A DNA stretch of 11,905 bases from CAYLYM01 sp964387645 (GCA_964387645.1 CAYLYM010000121.1:1-11905), one strand, 5' to 3'. Counted from the first letter of the stretch, positions 1-7,286 are shown. Made by a program: numbers and translations. The notes: generated by a model not told the origin, from the sequence alone.

Positions 1-2677
1 CTATCGGATAAAAACGTACCTCAGATGGCTCATTATTAATATCTTTATAATACCCAGTCAGACGCAAGCTCATCTTGTTAAACAGGTTGTGTTCATATCC
101 TAACTCGTAAGCAATGGTGCGTGGTGGATCAATCCAGGGTTGACGATACTCTTCAATTCGGTTACCATTTTTAGTTTGATATTCGATTCTATATCGATTC
201 CAGATGCTCTCCCACTGATACATGTGACCATAATTAAAGAATATTTTAGCTACTGTAGAAATCGGATGAGCAATTCCAAGACGAGGACTTAAGAACATCT
301 TAAATTTTGTTTTTAAAGGAATCACATCATAAGTGTTAAATAGACCCGTTTCTGGATCAATGGTCATACCAGCATTGGTCCATTCCACATACGGACCATT
401 TACTTTATTATTAATGGTTTCAGGATCTAATGGATCCTCAGCTTCGATTATCGGGAATGGAGCCGTTCTTAACCAATCAGCCCGCAAACCGATATTGGCA
501 ATAAAGCCGGGGAATTCTAATTTATCAGTCACATAAAAAGCTCCCTTATATTCAGGAATCGCATCGCCGAACTGAATACTACCACCGTTAACGGAGGGGT
601 CAATTTGTTCATAAAGGATATGTACTGCATCACGTCGGAATTCAAATCCTGCTTCAACTAAATTGTAACGGTTCAACTGGCTGGTAATATTACCTAAAAC
701 TTCAAAGGTTTTCTGGTAGGAATCGTTGTGACGCAGGTTGCAGGATTCCATACGATAATAACCAGTAACGTCACGCCAGTTCACAGGACCGTAACCTTTG
801 GGAGCTTCATCGTACCAAATATCACCAATCTTGATCATAGCCCAATCTCGCCAGTGATCCCAACCTTCCTGGCCAGCAGCAGCTAAAGAATCGGCATACC
901 ATTCCGGACCAATGGCGCCTTCCTGAACTCCGGATACATCTTTTTTGGATGATGTCGGTAAACCCTCAGGATAAGTTGGACCAAACATACCCTGCTTCTG
1001 ACCAATGGTTCCAGGGGTCGGCGCAGTATTGCGTAATTCTCGAATCATTTCATAGTAATTATAATGATAATTAACTTTCAATTCATAGAATGTGCTGGTC
1101 GAAAGGGTATGGGTCAAGTTCAAACCGAAAATTTGTCGAGTAAATTGACCGGTAACAGCACAATGAGGATACCAGAATTTGTTGGTACCACCAGTAGCTT
1201 CGTATGGGTTATTGGAGATTCGGCCATCGGCGCCAGGTCCCTGACCACCAGATCCACCTTTCTGACGACTCCAATATCCTATCAACTGTAATTTAATATT
1301 CGGTGTTAACATGCTGGTAATTTTACCACGGAACTGAGTATCCAGATAAACTCTTTGCGGTGCACGATAAGCATATTCTATCTGTTCACGATCGAAAGTA
1401 AAGAAGAATGTAGTGGGCTTTAGGCTATTCAATAACGGAACAGGACCGCCCAGAGTGGCTTGAATTTTGTAATCAGGCAAAACGCCTGTTTCATGCCAGG
1501 CAGCTTCTTTCCTATCATCAGGATCAAAATTATCCCGATTGAATTCCACAATACCCATTTTCTCCAGTTCTTTCAGCTTCTGGATAGAATCCCAGGAACG
1601 GTGTCGCCACAAATAACGAGCATATAGTTCCATGGCAGCTCTATCCAGCACATCCTGGTCGGTCACATCTTCCGGCACATAATGCCAACCGGCTTTAGCG
1701 GAGTTGCGGGCAATATTGTACCAGCCCGGGAAGAAGTCAGAATAAGGCTTATCATTCTCTCCATGTCCACCTTGATCGTTGAGAAAACCAATACCCGTAT
1801 TGGAAGGAGCATTCGGATCCCAGTTACCGATTTCAGTTCCCGAATCCCATACAGTGATAAAAGGTTTCACCACTTCGGATTCGTGACCAAACGGCATCGG
1901 ACCAAAATGTTTCAGTCCCGGAGGGCTATACTGAATATTGGCGCTGGCACTAATCCTTTGTCCACCTTCTTTGGTAACTACGTTGATTAATCCAGAACGT
2001 AAGTTTCCGTATTTTGCGCTGAATCCACCTGTTACAACACTCACCTCCTGAATAGCATCTAGGTTCACCTGATAGTGCGGACGGTTAGTAATTGCATCCC
2101 CCTGAGCAATACCATCAACAATGAAGAGCGATTCATTAAAGTTAGAACCACGAATGCTGGGCATATCATCGTAACTACCAACGTTGTTTATACTCACTTG
2201 GTTTCTTATCAAGTTCTGCACATTCAGAGCCGGAGTAGAAGCAATTTCTTCCACATTAATTACCTGTTGCGAACCGGAAATATCTGGTTGTACAACAGGA
2301 CGTTCCGCCACAACAACAACCTCTTCTCCACTGATAACTTCTACTTCAGTAGCAAAATTGACCGTGGTTGTCAAATCAATGGAGACACGGACGTTTTCTT
2401 CAACAATGGTCTTATATCCTACCATTTCGCAACGTAAGTTATAAACACCGGGCGGAACATTAAGAATAAAGTAATGCCCATCAGCATCAGTGGCAGCACC
2501 CATTGCCATGCCCTCAATAACAACGTTAGCACCTGGCAATGGCTCACCGGTAGCTTTATCGATAACCACACCGGCTATCTTACCGGTAGCTGCCGCGCTG
2601 AGTTGACCAACAGCGAATAACAATACCATTGCGGTAATTGTTATTGCGCTAATAAACCTGAAAATCGATCCCTTCAT
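1..2677 (-). CDS. TonB-dependent outer-membrane receptor, partial (C-terminus beyond left edge)
   Basis: The reading frame is open for 892 codons from the ATG at 2677 to the window edge, with no stop or frameshift. Residues 1 to about 29 form a Sec-type signal peptide (basic start, hydrophobic core, small residues near LSA). Residues about 32-110 are a carboxypeptidase-regulatory-like beta-sandwich (GKIAGVVID, GEPLPGANV, TDADGHYFILNVPPGVY). Residues about 128-236 are the plug domain (PSIRGSN, LFIVDGI, LDAIQEVSVVTGGFSAKYGN, GLINVVTKEG). The rest is aromatic-rich beta-barrel sequence. The family imports ligands across the outer membrane using TonB energy; the sugar-gene context suggests an oligosaccharide ligand (inference). 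A GAGGAGG ribosome binding site lies 7 nt before the ATG. No SusD-like partner is visible; it would be encoded to the left. The last barrel strands are missing from the window. The receptor class is secure, the ligand is unknown. Confidence 0.95.
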   Translation of the reverse strand, partial: MKGSIFRFISAITITAMVLLFAVGQLSAAATGKIAGVVIDKATGEPLPGANVVIEGMAMGAATDADGHYFILNVPPGVYNLRCEMVGYKTIVEENVRVSIDLTTTVNFATEVEVISGEEVVVVAERPVVQPDISGSQQVINVEEIASTPALNVQNLIRNQVSINNVGSYDDMPSIRGSNFNESLFIVDGIAQGDAITNRPHYQVNLDAIQEVSVVTGGFSAKYGNLRSGLINVVTKEGGQRISASANIQYSPPGLKHFGPMPFGHESEVVKPFITVWDSGTEIGNWDPNAPSNTGIGFLNDQGGHGENDKPYSDFFPGWYNIARNSAKAGWHYVPEDVTDQDVLDRAAMELYARYLWRHRSWDSIQKLKELEKMGIVEFNRDNFDPDDRKEAAWHETGVLPDYKIQATLGGPVPLLNSLKPTTFFFTFDREQIEYAYRAPQRVYLDTQFRGKITSMLTPNIKLQLIGYWSRQKGGSGGQGPGADGRISNNPYEATGGTNKFWYPHCAVTGQFTRQIFGLNLTHTLSTSTFYELKVNYHYNYYEMIRELRNTAPTPGTIGQKQGMFGPTYPEGLPTSSKKDVSGVQEGAIGPEWYADSLAAAGQEGWDHWRDWAMIKIGDIWYDEAPKGYGPVNWRDVTGYYRMESCNLRHNDSYQKTFEVLGNITSQLNRYNLVEAGFEFRRDAVHILYEQIDPSVNGGSIQFGDAIPEYKGAFYVTDKLEFPGFIANIGLRADWLRTAPFPIIEAEDPLDPETINNKVNGPYVEWTNAGMTIDPETGLFNTYDVIPLKTKFKMFLSPRLGIAHPISTVAKIFFNYGHMYQWESIWNRYRIEYQTKNGNRIEEYRQPWIDPPRTIAYELGYEHNLFNKMSLRLTGYYKDINNEPSEVRFYPI

Positions 2678-2826
2678 AATATTCCTCCTCTATTTAATAA
2701 GCTTTGAATCTTCTTTATAAATCTTCCCGATTTATAAAGAATTTGATTATATCTTTGTTTTTCTTCCAGGAGGTCTCCCTTCTCAATTTTCCTTTCAGAA
2801 CATTCATCTAATACACAATAACCCAT
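2674..2826 (-). CDS. possible 50-residue small ORF overlapping the receptor start
   Basis: A 50-codon frame runs from an ATG at 2826 to a TGA that overlaps the receptor ATG in an ATGA arrangement, the classic geometry of translational coupling. The product begins MGYCVLDECSERK and is otherwise rich in Lys, Glu and Ile/Leu; I do not recognise it. It has no signal peptide or membrane segment. Its nearest Shine-Dalgarno-like sequence (GGGAGGT at 2843-2849) is about 16 nt away, too far for efficient initiation. The frame runs through a perfect 13-bp inverted repeat and through the receptor's own ribosome binding site. A candidate receptor promoter also overlaps its start. In AT-rich DNA a 50-codon frame can arise by chance, so this is a weak call. 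Confidence 0.15.
   Translation of the reverse strand: MGYCVLDECSERKIEKGDLLEEKQRYNQILYKSGRFIKKIQSLLNRGGIL
2711..2741 (-). repeat. perfect 13-bp inverted repeat in the receptor leader
   Basis: TTCTTTATAAATC (2711-2723) and GATTTATAAAGAA (2729-2741) are exact reverse complements around a 5-nt loop. The element lies 34 nt upstream of the receptor ATG, between the candidate promoter and the ribosome binding site. In minus-strand RNA it would form a hairpin with loop GGGAA. No T-run follows it on that strand, so it is not an ordinary terminator. It could be an mRNA-stabilising or regulatory hairpin, or a DNA operator for a dimeric regulator. The symmetry is certain, the function is not. Confidence 0.6.
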
Positions 2827-2827
2827 T
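2796..2827 (-). repeat. shared upstream motif block, copy A
   Basis: On the plus strand this block contains CAGAA, TAATACACAA (2809-2818) and CCCATT in the same order and nearly the same spacing as 11677-11707. Copy A lies about 120-150 nt before the receptor start codon, copy B 70-100 nt before the glycosidase-like gene, both on the same strand relative to the gene. It may be a shared operator or promoter element. Confidence 0.35.
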
Positions 2828-2836
2828 TAAATCCAA
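2808..2836 (-). promoter_or_regulatory. candidate promoter of the receptor gene
   Basis: Reading the minus strand, TTGGAT (2831-2836) and TATTAG (2808-2813) are separated by exactly 17 nt, a sigma-70-like spacing with moderate box quality (3/6 and 4/6). Transcription would start near 2801, giving a leader of about 125 nt that contains the 13-bp inverted repeat. The element overlaps the motif block shared with the region before the glycosidase-like gene. Confidence 0.25.
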
Positions 2837-2903
2837 TTTTTACCTCCCATGCCAAAACTTCCTCTCAAAATAGTCATATGAAAACCATCATTTACCACCT
2901 CCT
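2827..2903 (-). other. consensus Shine-Dalgarno site with chained mini-ORFs
   Basis: AGGAGG at 2898-2903, extended to AAGGAGGTG, sits 6 nt before an ATG at 2891 that opens a 5-codon ORF (MMVFI). Its TGA overlaps the ATG (2877) of a 16-codon ORF, whose TAA (2827-2829) directly abuts the ATG at 2826 of the 50-residue ORF. The consensus ribosome binding site is the non-random part; short overlapping ORFs are common in AT-rich DNA. A leader-peptide region controlling the receptor is possible, but only if transcription starts upstream of about 2905. Confidence 0.3.
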
Positions 2904-2987
2904 TTTTTTATTCCTTATCATAATTATCATTTAATGAATTAAAAACAAATAATTAACTTTAAGCTTTATTTATCTACTATTCTCCAT

Positions 2988-4109
2988 TTAATTAAGTAGT
3001 TTTGAATCCACTTTCAACTTTTTTGCTCCGCATGATTCCCTGATAACTAAGCTCGGCTTTAATGTCACCCGGCTTTTAAAAGGTAACCCATTGATTTGCT
3101 TCAATAAAATATCAAAAGCTTTTTCTCCAATTTCTTTGGTGGGTTGATGAATCGTTGTTAATGGAACTGGAGCAACTACACCACGTTTGATATCATCAAA
3201 GCCAACGATAGCAACATCTTCTCCAACTTTCATACCATGATCCAGTAATGCTTTTTCAAATCCAAGAGCAGCCAGATCATTATAAACAAACATAGCTTCT
3301 GGTTTGTCTGATAATTGCACGAATTGCTGACCAATTCTATATCCTGAATCATAATCATACCACTCTCCACGTTGGCCCAGGCGAAATTCATATTTTTCAT
3401 TATAAACCATTCCTGCTTCGAAAAGTGCTTTTAGCATACCCTCTTTTCTTCGTTCTCCAATAAGATTACCCTCTTCTCCGTTAATATAACCAATCTTTTG
3501 ATATCCTAAACTAATCAAATGTTTGACAGCTATATAGCCACCAGCCACATGATCAGTTCCTACAAAATGAATATCATTATCTTCAATATAAGAAACCATC
3601 ACGTAAGGAAATTTTTCGTTATGTAATTTTTTTATCATTGGTGTTGCCACGAAAATATGAGACATTGAAGCGATAATTAAACCACTAACGCCAATTTCAA
3701 GAAAATGACTGATTTGATATTCTTCTTTATCTTGCCGATTTGCTGTGCTCGAAAGTAAAACATTATATCCCTGTTCAACTGCAGAATGTTCAATACTTTG
3801 CATGATAAGTGAAAAAAAGGGACTTTCCAAATCCCGTAATACCAATCCAATTGTCCGATGTTTTGAAAAATCAACCGATTTAGATAATTTAGCAACATAT
3901 GTTCCTTTTCCTACTCGACTAAAAACAATACCTTTGTTCTGAAGTAACGATATCGCCTTTTTTACCGTAATTAAACTTACATCATATTTTTTTGCCAATT
4001 GTTGATATGATTCTAATTGATCACCTTCTTTTAACCGCCCGGTTTTTATCTTTTCTGCGATATCATTTGCAATTTGTTTATAAAGCGGAGTCGGATCTCT
4101 AAAGTTCAC
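2988..4109 (-). CDS. GntR/LacI hybrid transcriptional regulator (AraR-like architecture)
   Basis: This 373-residue protein has a GntR-type winged helix-turn-helix at residues about 7-73 (PLYKQIANDIAEKI, then YQQLAKKYDVSLITVKKAISLL, then GIVFSRVGKGTYVA). A LacI/periplasmic-binding-protein-like effector domain covers about 85-357 (RTIGLVLRDLESPFFS, VGTDHVAGGYIAVKHL, VYNDLAALGF, VGFDDI, TTIHQPTKEIGEKA). The combination and length match Bacillus AraR, which binds palindromic operators and is released by a sugar; the effector here is unknown. The start is GTG (4107-4109), chosen because the winged-helix domain begins at once; no ATG fits upstream before an in-frame stop, and the ribosome binding site is weak. 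It probably represses its own promoter through the palindrome at 4284-4300, and perhaps other genes of the locus. Confidence 0.93.
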   Translation of the reverse strand: MNFRDPTPLYKQIANDIAEKIKTGRLKEGDQLESYQQLAKKYDVSLITVKKAISLLQNKGIVFSRVGKGTYVAKLSKSVDFSKHRTIGLVLRDLESPFFSLIMQSIEHSAVEQGYNVLLSSTANRQDKEEYQISHFLEIGVSGLIIASMSHIFVATPMIKKLHNEKFPYVMVSYIEDNDIHFVGTDHVAGGYIAVKHLISLGYQKIGYINGEEGNLIGERRKEGMLKALFEAGMVYNEKYEFRLGQRGEWYDYDSGYRIGQQFVQLSDKPEAMFVYNDLAALGFEKALLDHGMKVGEDVAIVGFDDIKRGVVAPVPLTTIHQPTKEIGEKAFDILLKQINGLPFKSRVTLKPSLVIRESCGAKKLKVDSKLLN

Positions 4110-4283
4110 CCCATTCGGTTTTTCCCGATATGAATTTTAATTTCTTATTTCAATATCCTTTTACCAAAATCTTTGAATTTCCATGACTCACAACTATGAG
4201 GTTCAATTACGAAGTTTAAACAAGAGAGACTTATTTTTTGCTTTGTTAAGTTCAATTTCAATTTCTTATTGATGCTCATATAA

Positions 4284-4300
4284 AGTATACTTAGTATACT
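4284..4300. promoter_or_regulatory. candidate operator, 17-bp palindrome over the -10 box
   Basis: AGTATACTTAGTATACT consists of two perfect 7-bp arms (AGTATAC and GTATACT) around a 3-bp spacer. It overlaps the -10 box and predicted start site of the repressor promoter, so a bound dimer would block RNA polymerase. Short GT...AC palindromes are typical targets of GntR-type winged helices. Autoregulation by the adjacent GntR/LacI protein is the simplest reading. I saw no second full copy among the intergenic regions. Confidence 0.65.
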
Positions 4301-4321
4301 CAATTTTAATACACTTGTCAA
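4293..4321 (-). promoter_or_regulatory. strong sigma-70-type promoter of the repressor gene
   Basis: On the minus strand, TTGACA (4316-4321, a perfect -35) is followed by a 17-nt spacer and TATACT (4293-4298, 5/6 match to the -10 consensus). Transcription should start near 4286, giving a leader of about 175 nt before the GTG start. The -10 lies inside the palindromic operator. This is the best promoter in the window. Confidence 0.75.
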
Positions 4322-4787
4322 TATTTTTTTTGCTTAAAATTACTTTTCTCATAAAAAACCAATTATATATCTATCAAAATTATTTTCTTCTCCATATTCT
4401 TACATTACATATTGATAGTTTTATATACAAATATAATACCAGTATTATTTAAAATTTACATTATTCATTAAAAAACAAATAATTATAAAATCATTCATTT
4501 TAAATTTTCTACATGAGAGAGCCTAATTTTTCCTATTCTAATAGGAAAAAATTTTCCTCTTTCCTTTTTCTTTACTTCTTTTTTAAAAATTTATCCAAAA
4601 TAAGGAAGGTCTGAATTAATGATAATTTTTTATGCCTACAAATATAGTTAATATTTAATTCATATTAGCGCAGGATTAAATTAATAAACAAATTTTTAAT
4701 AAAATAAAAATAAATATATTTCTATTTTGAGCAAATTATTTTATTTTCATTTACTATTGTTTATATGGTTAGTAATTTTTCATATCA
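4322..4787. other. AT-rich gene-free stretch upstream of the repressor promoter
   Basis: About 470 nt of very AT-rich DNA with no credible ORF on either strand, no tRNA-like fold and no recognisable mobile-element remnant. It holds a short inverted repeat at 4527-4550. It also holds ATTAAAAAACAAATAATTA (4467-4485), which recurs with one A fewer at 2938-2955 after the repressor stop. It separates the DUF6807 unit from the repressor promoter. Confidence 0.7.
4527..4550. repeat. 11-bp inverted repeat in the gene-free stretch
   Basis: TTTTTCCTATT (4527-4537) and AATAGGAAAAA (4540-4550) are perfect reverse complements around CT. It lies about 230 nt upstream of the repressor promoter. It could be a remote operator or simply a low-complexity palindrome; there is no gene end next to it that it could terminate. 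Confidence 0.4.
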
Positions 4788-4815
4788 GAGGAAGATATTT
4801 CTTAATATCCTCCTC
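4788..4815 (-). terminator. hairpin after the DUF6807 gene, probable 3' end
   Basis: Arms 4788-4799 and 4804-4815 pair over 12 positions with a 4-nt loop, starting 15 nt past the DUF6807 stop codon. The one irregular pair (4793 with 4810) is a G-U wobble in minus-strand RNA but an A-C mismatch in plus-strand RNA, which favours a role in the minus transcript. A T-run follows only on the plus strand, so as a minus-strand intrinsic terminator it is not canonical. Confidence 0.45.
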
Positions 4816-4830
4816 CTTTTTATAAGATAA

Positions 4831-5901
4831 TCATTTAACAAACTGATTATAAAGTGCCTCCATTTGTTCAGGTGTTGTTTCTCCTGAACGGATTACCACA
4901 CGATATTTAAAAGTAACCGATTCACCCGGATTTAAAGCAAAATTTAGCTCTTCTTTCCCTTTACTAAAAATCTTCTGACCTAAAGGATTAGCTGCAAACA
5001 ACCCGTATGGTCTTGCATGCCAATAGGTTGGATATCCTACATTATCAGGATGATCAAAAATAGCAACTGAAACTTTCTCACCCTCTACAATTCCAGAAAG
5101 CATTACCCATTTTGCCCGGGTACCCCAAACCTCTGTCCCAATCTTTCCTTCACTGCTGTAATACTTGCCCGTCACACCAGTGTTATCTAACACAGGTACA
5201 TCGGTAACTTTTCCACTTGCATCAGATAATTTAATAGGTTTATCTGTTGGATGTTCCAGAGCCCGGGTTACTCTAATAGCAACAAAACCCTCTTTATTAT
5301 CCGTAAAATTTACCTTTTCATCCAATGCAGTCAGCGTAGTAATTCGGTCGATAATACGTAGATTTTTGTCACCACTAAACACGAATCTGGTATTTTCGGT
5401 TAATAATTTTTTTCCATTGCCAGCAATCCAATCGGCTACAATTTCCAGAATACCTTGCTCACCATTTTTCATGCTTTTTATTGCTCTGTGTCGAATCACA
5501 CCCATACGAGGTGCTCTTTCTGGAGGAATAGCATTGGAATTATTCCAGAAGTCAAAACCGTTCACATTACCATAATTTAACCAGAAACCAATATGATGAG
5601 GATGGTCTACCCTCTCGCCAGCTCTTTGCTCTAAAGGATAATAACGCGTGATTTTGGTTCCATTAGCAGTACGCAAAGGATAAAGTACTGGTTTCTTTAA
5701 AACATCGATTTTATCAGAATAAATATACGAAGTAAATGGCTTTCCATCGATGAACACTTCGACCTTTTGATCTTTTTCATTATTGACTAAAGTGACTTTA
5801 TCCTTTGCAGTAGCCCGGGAACATCCCATTAACCAAAAAACCGATACTACAAACAACAATAGAAAACTTATCCCTGTCAATATTTTTTTGTGAAAATTCA
5901 T
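4831..5901 (-). CDS. DUF6807 (PmoA-like) family lipoprotein
   Basis: The 356-residue protein begins with a lipoprotein signal peptide: MNFHKKIL, a hydrophobic core, and lipobox LMGC with the lipidated Cys at 27. The mature part matches the DUF6807/PmoA-like family. Features I associate with it are DHPHHIGFW (residues 99-107), DNKEGFVAIR (201-210), the WGTRAKWV segment (259-266), and the C-terminal HPDNVGYPTYWHARPYG and NPLGQKIF blocks (284-312). The name methane oxygenase is a legacy annotation and should not be read as methane oxidation. Homologues are common in glycan-degradation loci of Planctomycetota and Bacteroidota, often beside Gfo/Idh/MocA oxidoreductases as here. I know of no established activity; the His-rich motif may bind metal or sugar (inference). 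A GAGGAGG ribosome binding site precedes the ATG. The 131-nt gap to oxidoreductase 1 holds a candidate promoter. Confidence 0.9.
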   Translation of the reverse strand: MNFHKKILTGISFLLLFVVSVFWLMGCSRATAKDKVTLVNNEKDQKVEVFIDGKPFTSYIYSDKIDVLKKPVLYPLRTANGTKITRYYPLEQRAGERVDHPHHIGFWLNYGNVNGFDFWNNSNAIPPERAPRMGVIRHRAIKSMKNGEQGILEIVADWIAGNGKKLLTENTRFVFSGDKNLRIIDRITTLTALDEKVNFTDNKEGFVAIRVTRALEHPTDKPIKLSDASGKVTDVPVLDNTGVTGKYYSSEGKIGTEVWGTRAKWVMLSGIVEGEKVSVAIFDHPDNVGYPTYWHARPYGLFAANPLGQKIFSKGKEELNFALNPGESVTFKYRVVIRSGETTPEQMEALYNQFVK

Positions 5902-5954
5902 TTTTCTAACCTCCTCATTTAAATATTAGCAATCTTGATTAAAATAAACCAATA

Positions 5955-5982
5955 ATTTTACATTCGACAGCCGAACTTCCAA
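5955..5982 (-). promoter_or_regulatory. candidate promoter of the DUF6807 gene
   Basis: On the minus strand, TTGGAA (5977-5982) and TAAAAT (5955-5960) are separated by 16 nt, matching the -35 and -10 consensus at 4/6 and 5/6. The predicted start is near 5948, about 47 nt before the ATG. The gene may instead be read through from oxidoreductase 1. Confidence 0.35.
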
Positions 5983-6032
5983 CAACATTGTTCTTTTTTC
6001 ATTCTTGCCAGTTCGTAGACATTTATCTCTTT

Positions 6033-7109
6033 TTATTCAGTTTTTGCTCTAAGAAATTCTTGAAGGTTAATAGCTGAATTACTTTTGGATGATTCATAAA
6101 TGGCCAGAACAATAGCTAAAGATTTCAACGCTTCGGGGCCTGATATGGGAGGATCCTGATTTTTCGAGATAGCTTCGAAGATTGCTTCCATTTGTCGGCG
6201 ATGCGGTTCAATAGAAAAACCACTGAAAGGCGAAGTCGCTCCGGCAGCACCGCCCTGTTCATTGCCTGCTGATGACTCGTCCCTGGATGGCGAATTCACA
6301 GTACTAACCTGAAGTTTATCCCCATCCAGTATCGCAGTACCTCGATTTCCGTGAATTTCCAATCGACGCTCCTGGGCTGGATAGATTGAAGTTGATCCTT
6401 CAATAACACCAATCGCTCCGCTCTTAAACCTTAATACGGCCACGGCTGCATCTTCTCCCTCAATGCGTTCATGGGTAAAAGTATCTATTTGACCAAACAC
6501 AAGTGAAACATCGCCCATAATCCACTGCAATAAATCGATGGTATGTATGGATTGATTGATTAAAGCACCACCACCATCCAGAGCCAAAGTGCCCCGCCAA
6601 GCTCCACTATCATAATAAGCCTGATCTCGGTACCATTTAATATAGGCGTCTCCTTGAAAAACTTTGCCAATTTCACCTGAATCAATTTTTCGCTTCAATT
6701 CTATTACAGGAGTCATAAAACGGTTTTGAAAAATAACTGCTAATTTCACGCCATTTTTCTGGCAAACTTGAATGAGTTGTTGCCCTCGTTCAAGCGTTAC
6801 CTCAATGGGTTTTTCTACGATAACATGTTTTCCGGCATCTGCTGCCAACTTACCATAATCCAGATGAGTTCCGCTGGGCGTACAGATTGATACTACATCA
6901 ACTCTGTCATCCTGTATAAACATGTTCCAAGTATTGAACCAGGATACCTCATATTTTTCCCCAAGTCGTCTGGCATTTTCGACATTACGGCTATAAACAG
7001 AAATCAGTTCGGCCTGATCTATTTGTTTTAATGCCTGGGCATGAACATCCGAGATGGCGCCACAGCCCACAATACCAACACCATATTTTTTATTACCTTG
7101 CACAGTCAA
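6033..7109 (-). CDS. Gfo/Idh/MocA-family NAD(P)-dependent sugar dehydrogenase 1
   Basis: The 358-residue protein has an N-terminal Rossmann fold (GIVGCGAIS at 12-20, glycine-rich dinucleotide loop; VVSICTPSGTH at 72-82). The family's EKP motif, which carries the catalytic Lys, is at 99-101. The C-terminal alpha/beta substrate domain has LDGGGALINQSIHTIDLLQW (177-196), with a likely catalytic His at 189. This pattern resembles the WlbA-like branch, which oxidises C3 of UDP-GlcNAc-type sugars, but the substrate here is open; free-sugar or glycoside oxidation is equally plausible. It has no signal peptide, so it is cytoplasmic. The start is TTG (7107-7109), chosen because no in-frame ATG precedes the Rossmann motif and a strong ribosome binding site lies just upstream. 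Length is normal for the family. A Gly/Ala/Ser-rich loop at about 272-297 is a known variable region. Confidence 0.93.
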   Translation of the reverse strand: MTVQGNKKYGVGIVGCGAISDVHAQALKQIDQAELISVYSRNVENARRLGEKYEVSWFNTWNMFIQDDRVDVVSICTPSGTHLDYGKLAADAGKHVIVEKPIEVTLERGQQLIQVCQKNGVKLAVIFQNRFMTPVIELKRKIDSGEIGKVFQGDAYIKWYRDQAYYDSGAWRGTLALDGGGALINQSIHTIDLLQWIMGDVSLVFGQIDTFTHERIEGEDAAVAVLRFKSGAIGVIEGSTSIYPAQERRLEIHGNRGTAILDGDKLQVSTVNSPSRDESSAGNEQGGAAGATSPFSGFSIEPHRRQMEAIFEAISKNQDPPISGPEALKSLAIVLAIYESSKSNSAINLQEFLRAKTE

Positions 7110-7115
7110 TATTAT

Positions 7116-7124
7116 CTCTCCTCC
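7116..7124 (-). promoter_or_regulatory. ribosome binding site supporting a TTG start
   Basis: GGAGGAGAG on the minus strand lies 6 nt before the TTG at 7109. No ATG or GTG fits this frame between the site and the Rossmann motif, so this site decides the unusual TTG start of oxidoreductase 1. Confidence 0.75.
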
Positions 7125-7140
7125 AAATTAATTTTGGCTG

Positions 7141-7146
7141 ATTATA
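7141..7146 (-). promoter_or_regulatory. candidate -10 box of oxidoreductase 1
   Basis: A perfect TATAAT on the minus strand, about 32 nt before the start codon. No good -35 is seen at 16-18 nt. It follows the hairpin that closes the upstream gene, so a promoter is expected here, but the evidence is one hexamer. Confidence 0.3.
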
Positions 7147-7199
7147 TTCAAACAGCCTGAGTACAAACCGGATTCATTTTCTTTTCCTTTCATAAAGAA

Positions 7200-7232
7200 T
7201 GCTGGATGGCACTATAAAGTCACCATCCAGCA
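7200..7232 (-). terminator. GC-rich hairpin between the two oxidoreductase genes
   Basis: TGCTGGATGG (7200-7209) and CCATCCAGCA (7223-7232) form a perfect 10-bp stem around a 13-nt loop, beginning 54 nt past the stop of oxidoreductase 2. On the plus strand it is followed by A and seven Ts, the form of an intrinsic terminator; on the minus strand, the coding one, only TTCTTTAT follows. It probably ends the oxidoreductase 2 transcript and may also stop antisense transcription. Confidence 0.6.
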
Positions 7233-7286
7233 ATTTTTTTATAATATAATTTTCCTGGTAAACAAACAAAATTTTTAAAATAAAAA

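Noticed and set aside
1682..2444. Plus-strand ORFs of 86-120 codons within the receptor gene
   Set aside because: They are antisense to a continuous receptor frame with clear carboxypeptidase-like and plug motifs; they mutually overlap and lack protein-like character.
5165..5575. 136-codon plus-strand ORF opposite the DUF6807 gene
   Set aside because: It lies wholly inside a well-supported gene, has no ribosome binding site, and its product shows no recognisable domain; it is an antisense shadow.
5902..6032. Overlapping mini-ORFs (7, 14 and 20 codons) before the DUF6807 gene
   Set aside because: They have no strong ribosome binding site; such chance overlaps are frequent in AT-rich DNA and also lower the weight of the similar chain before the receptor.
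6219..6296. GC-richer Gly/Ala/Ser-rich stretch in oxidoreductase 1 that might be an insertion
   Set aside because: A variable glycine-rich loop at this place is common in this branch of Gfo/Idh/MocA proteins, and the frame is intact on both sides.
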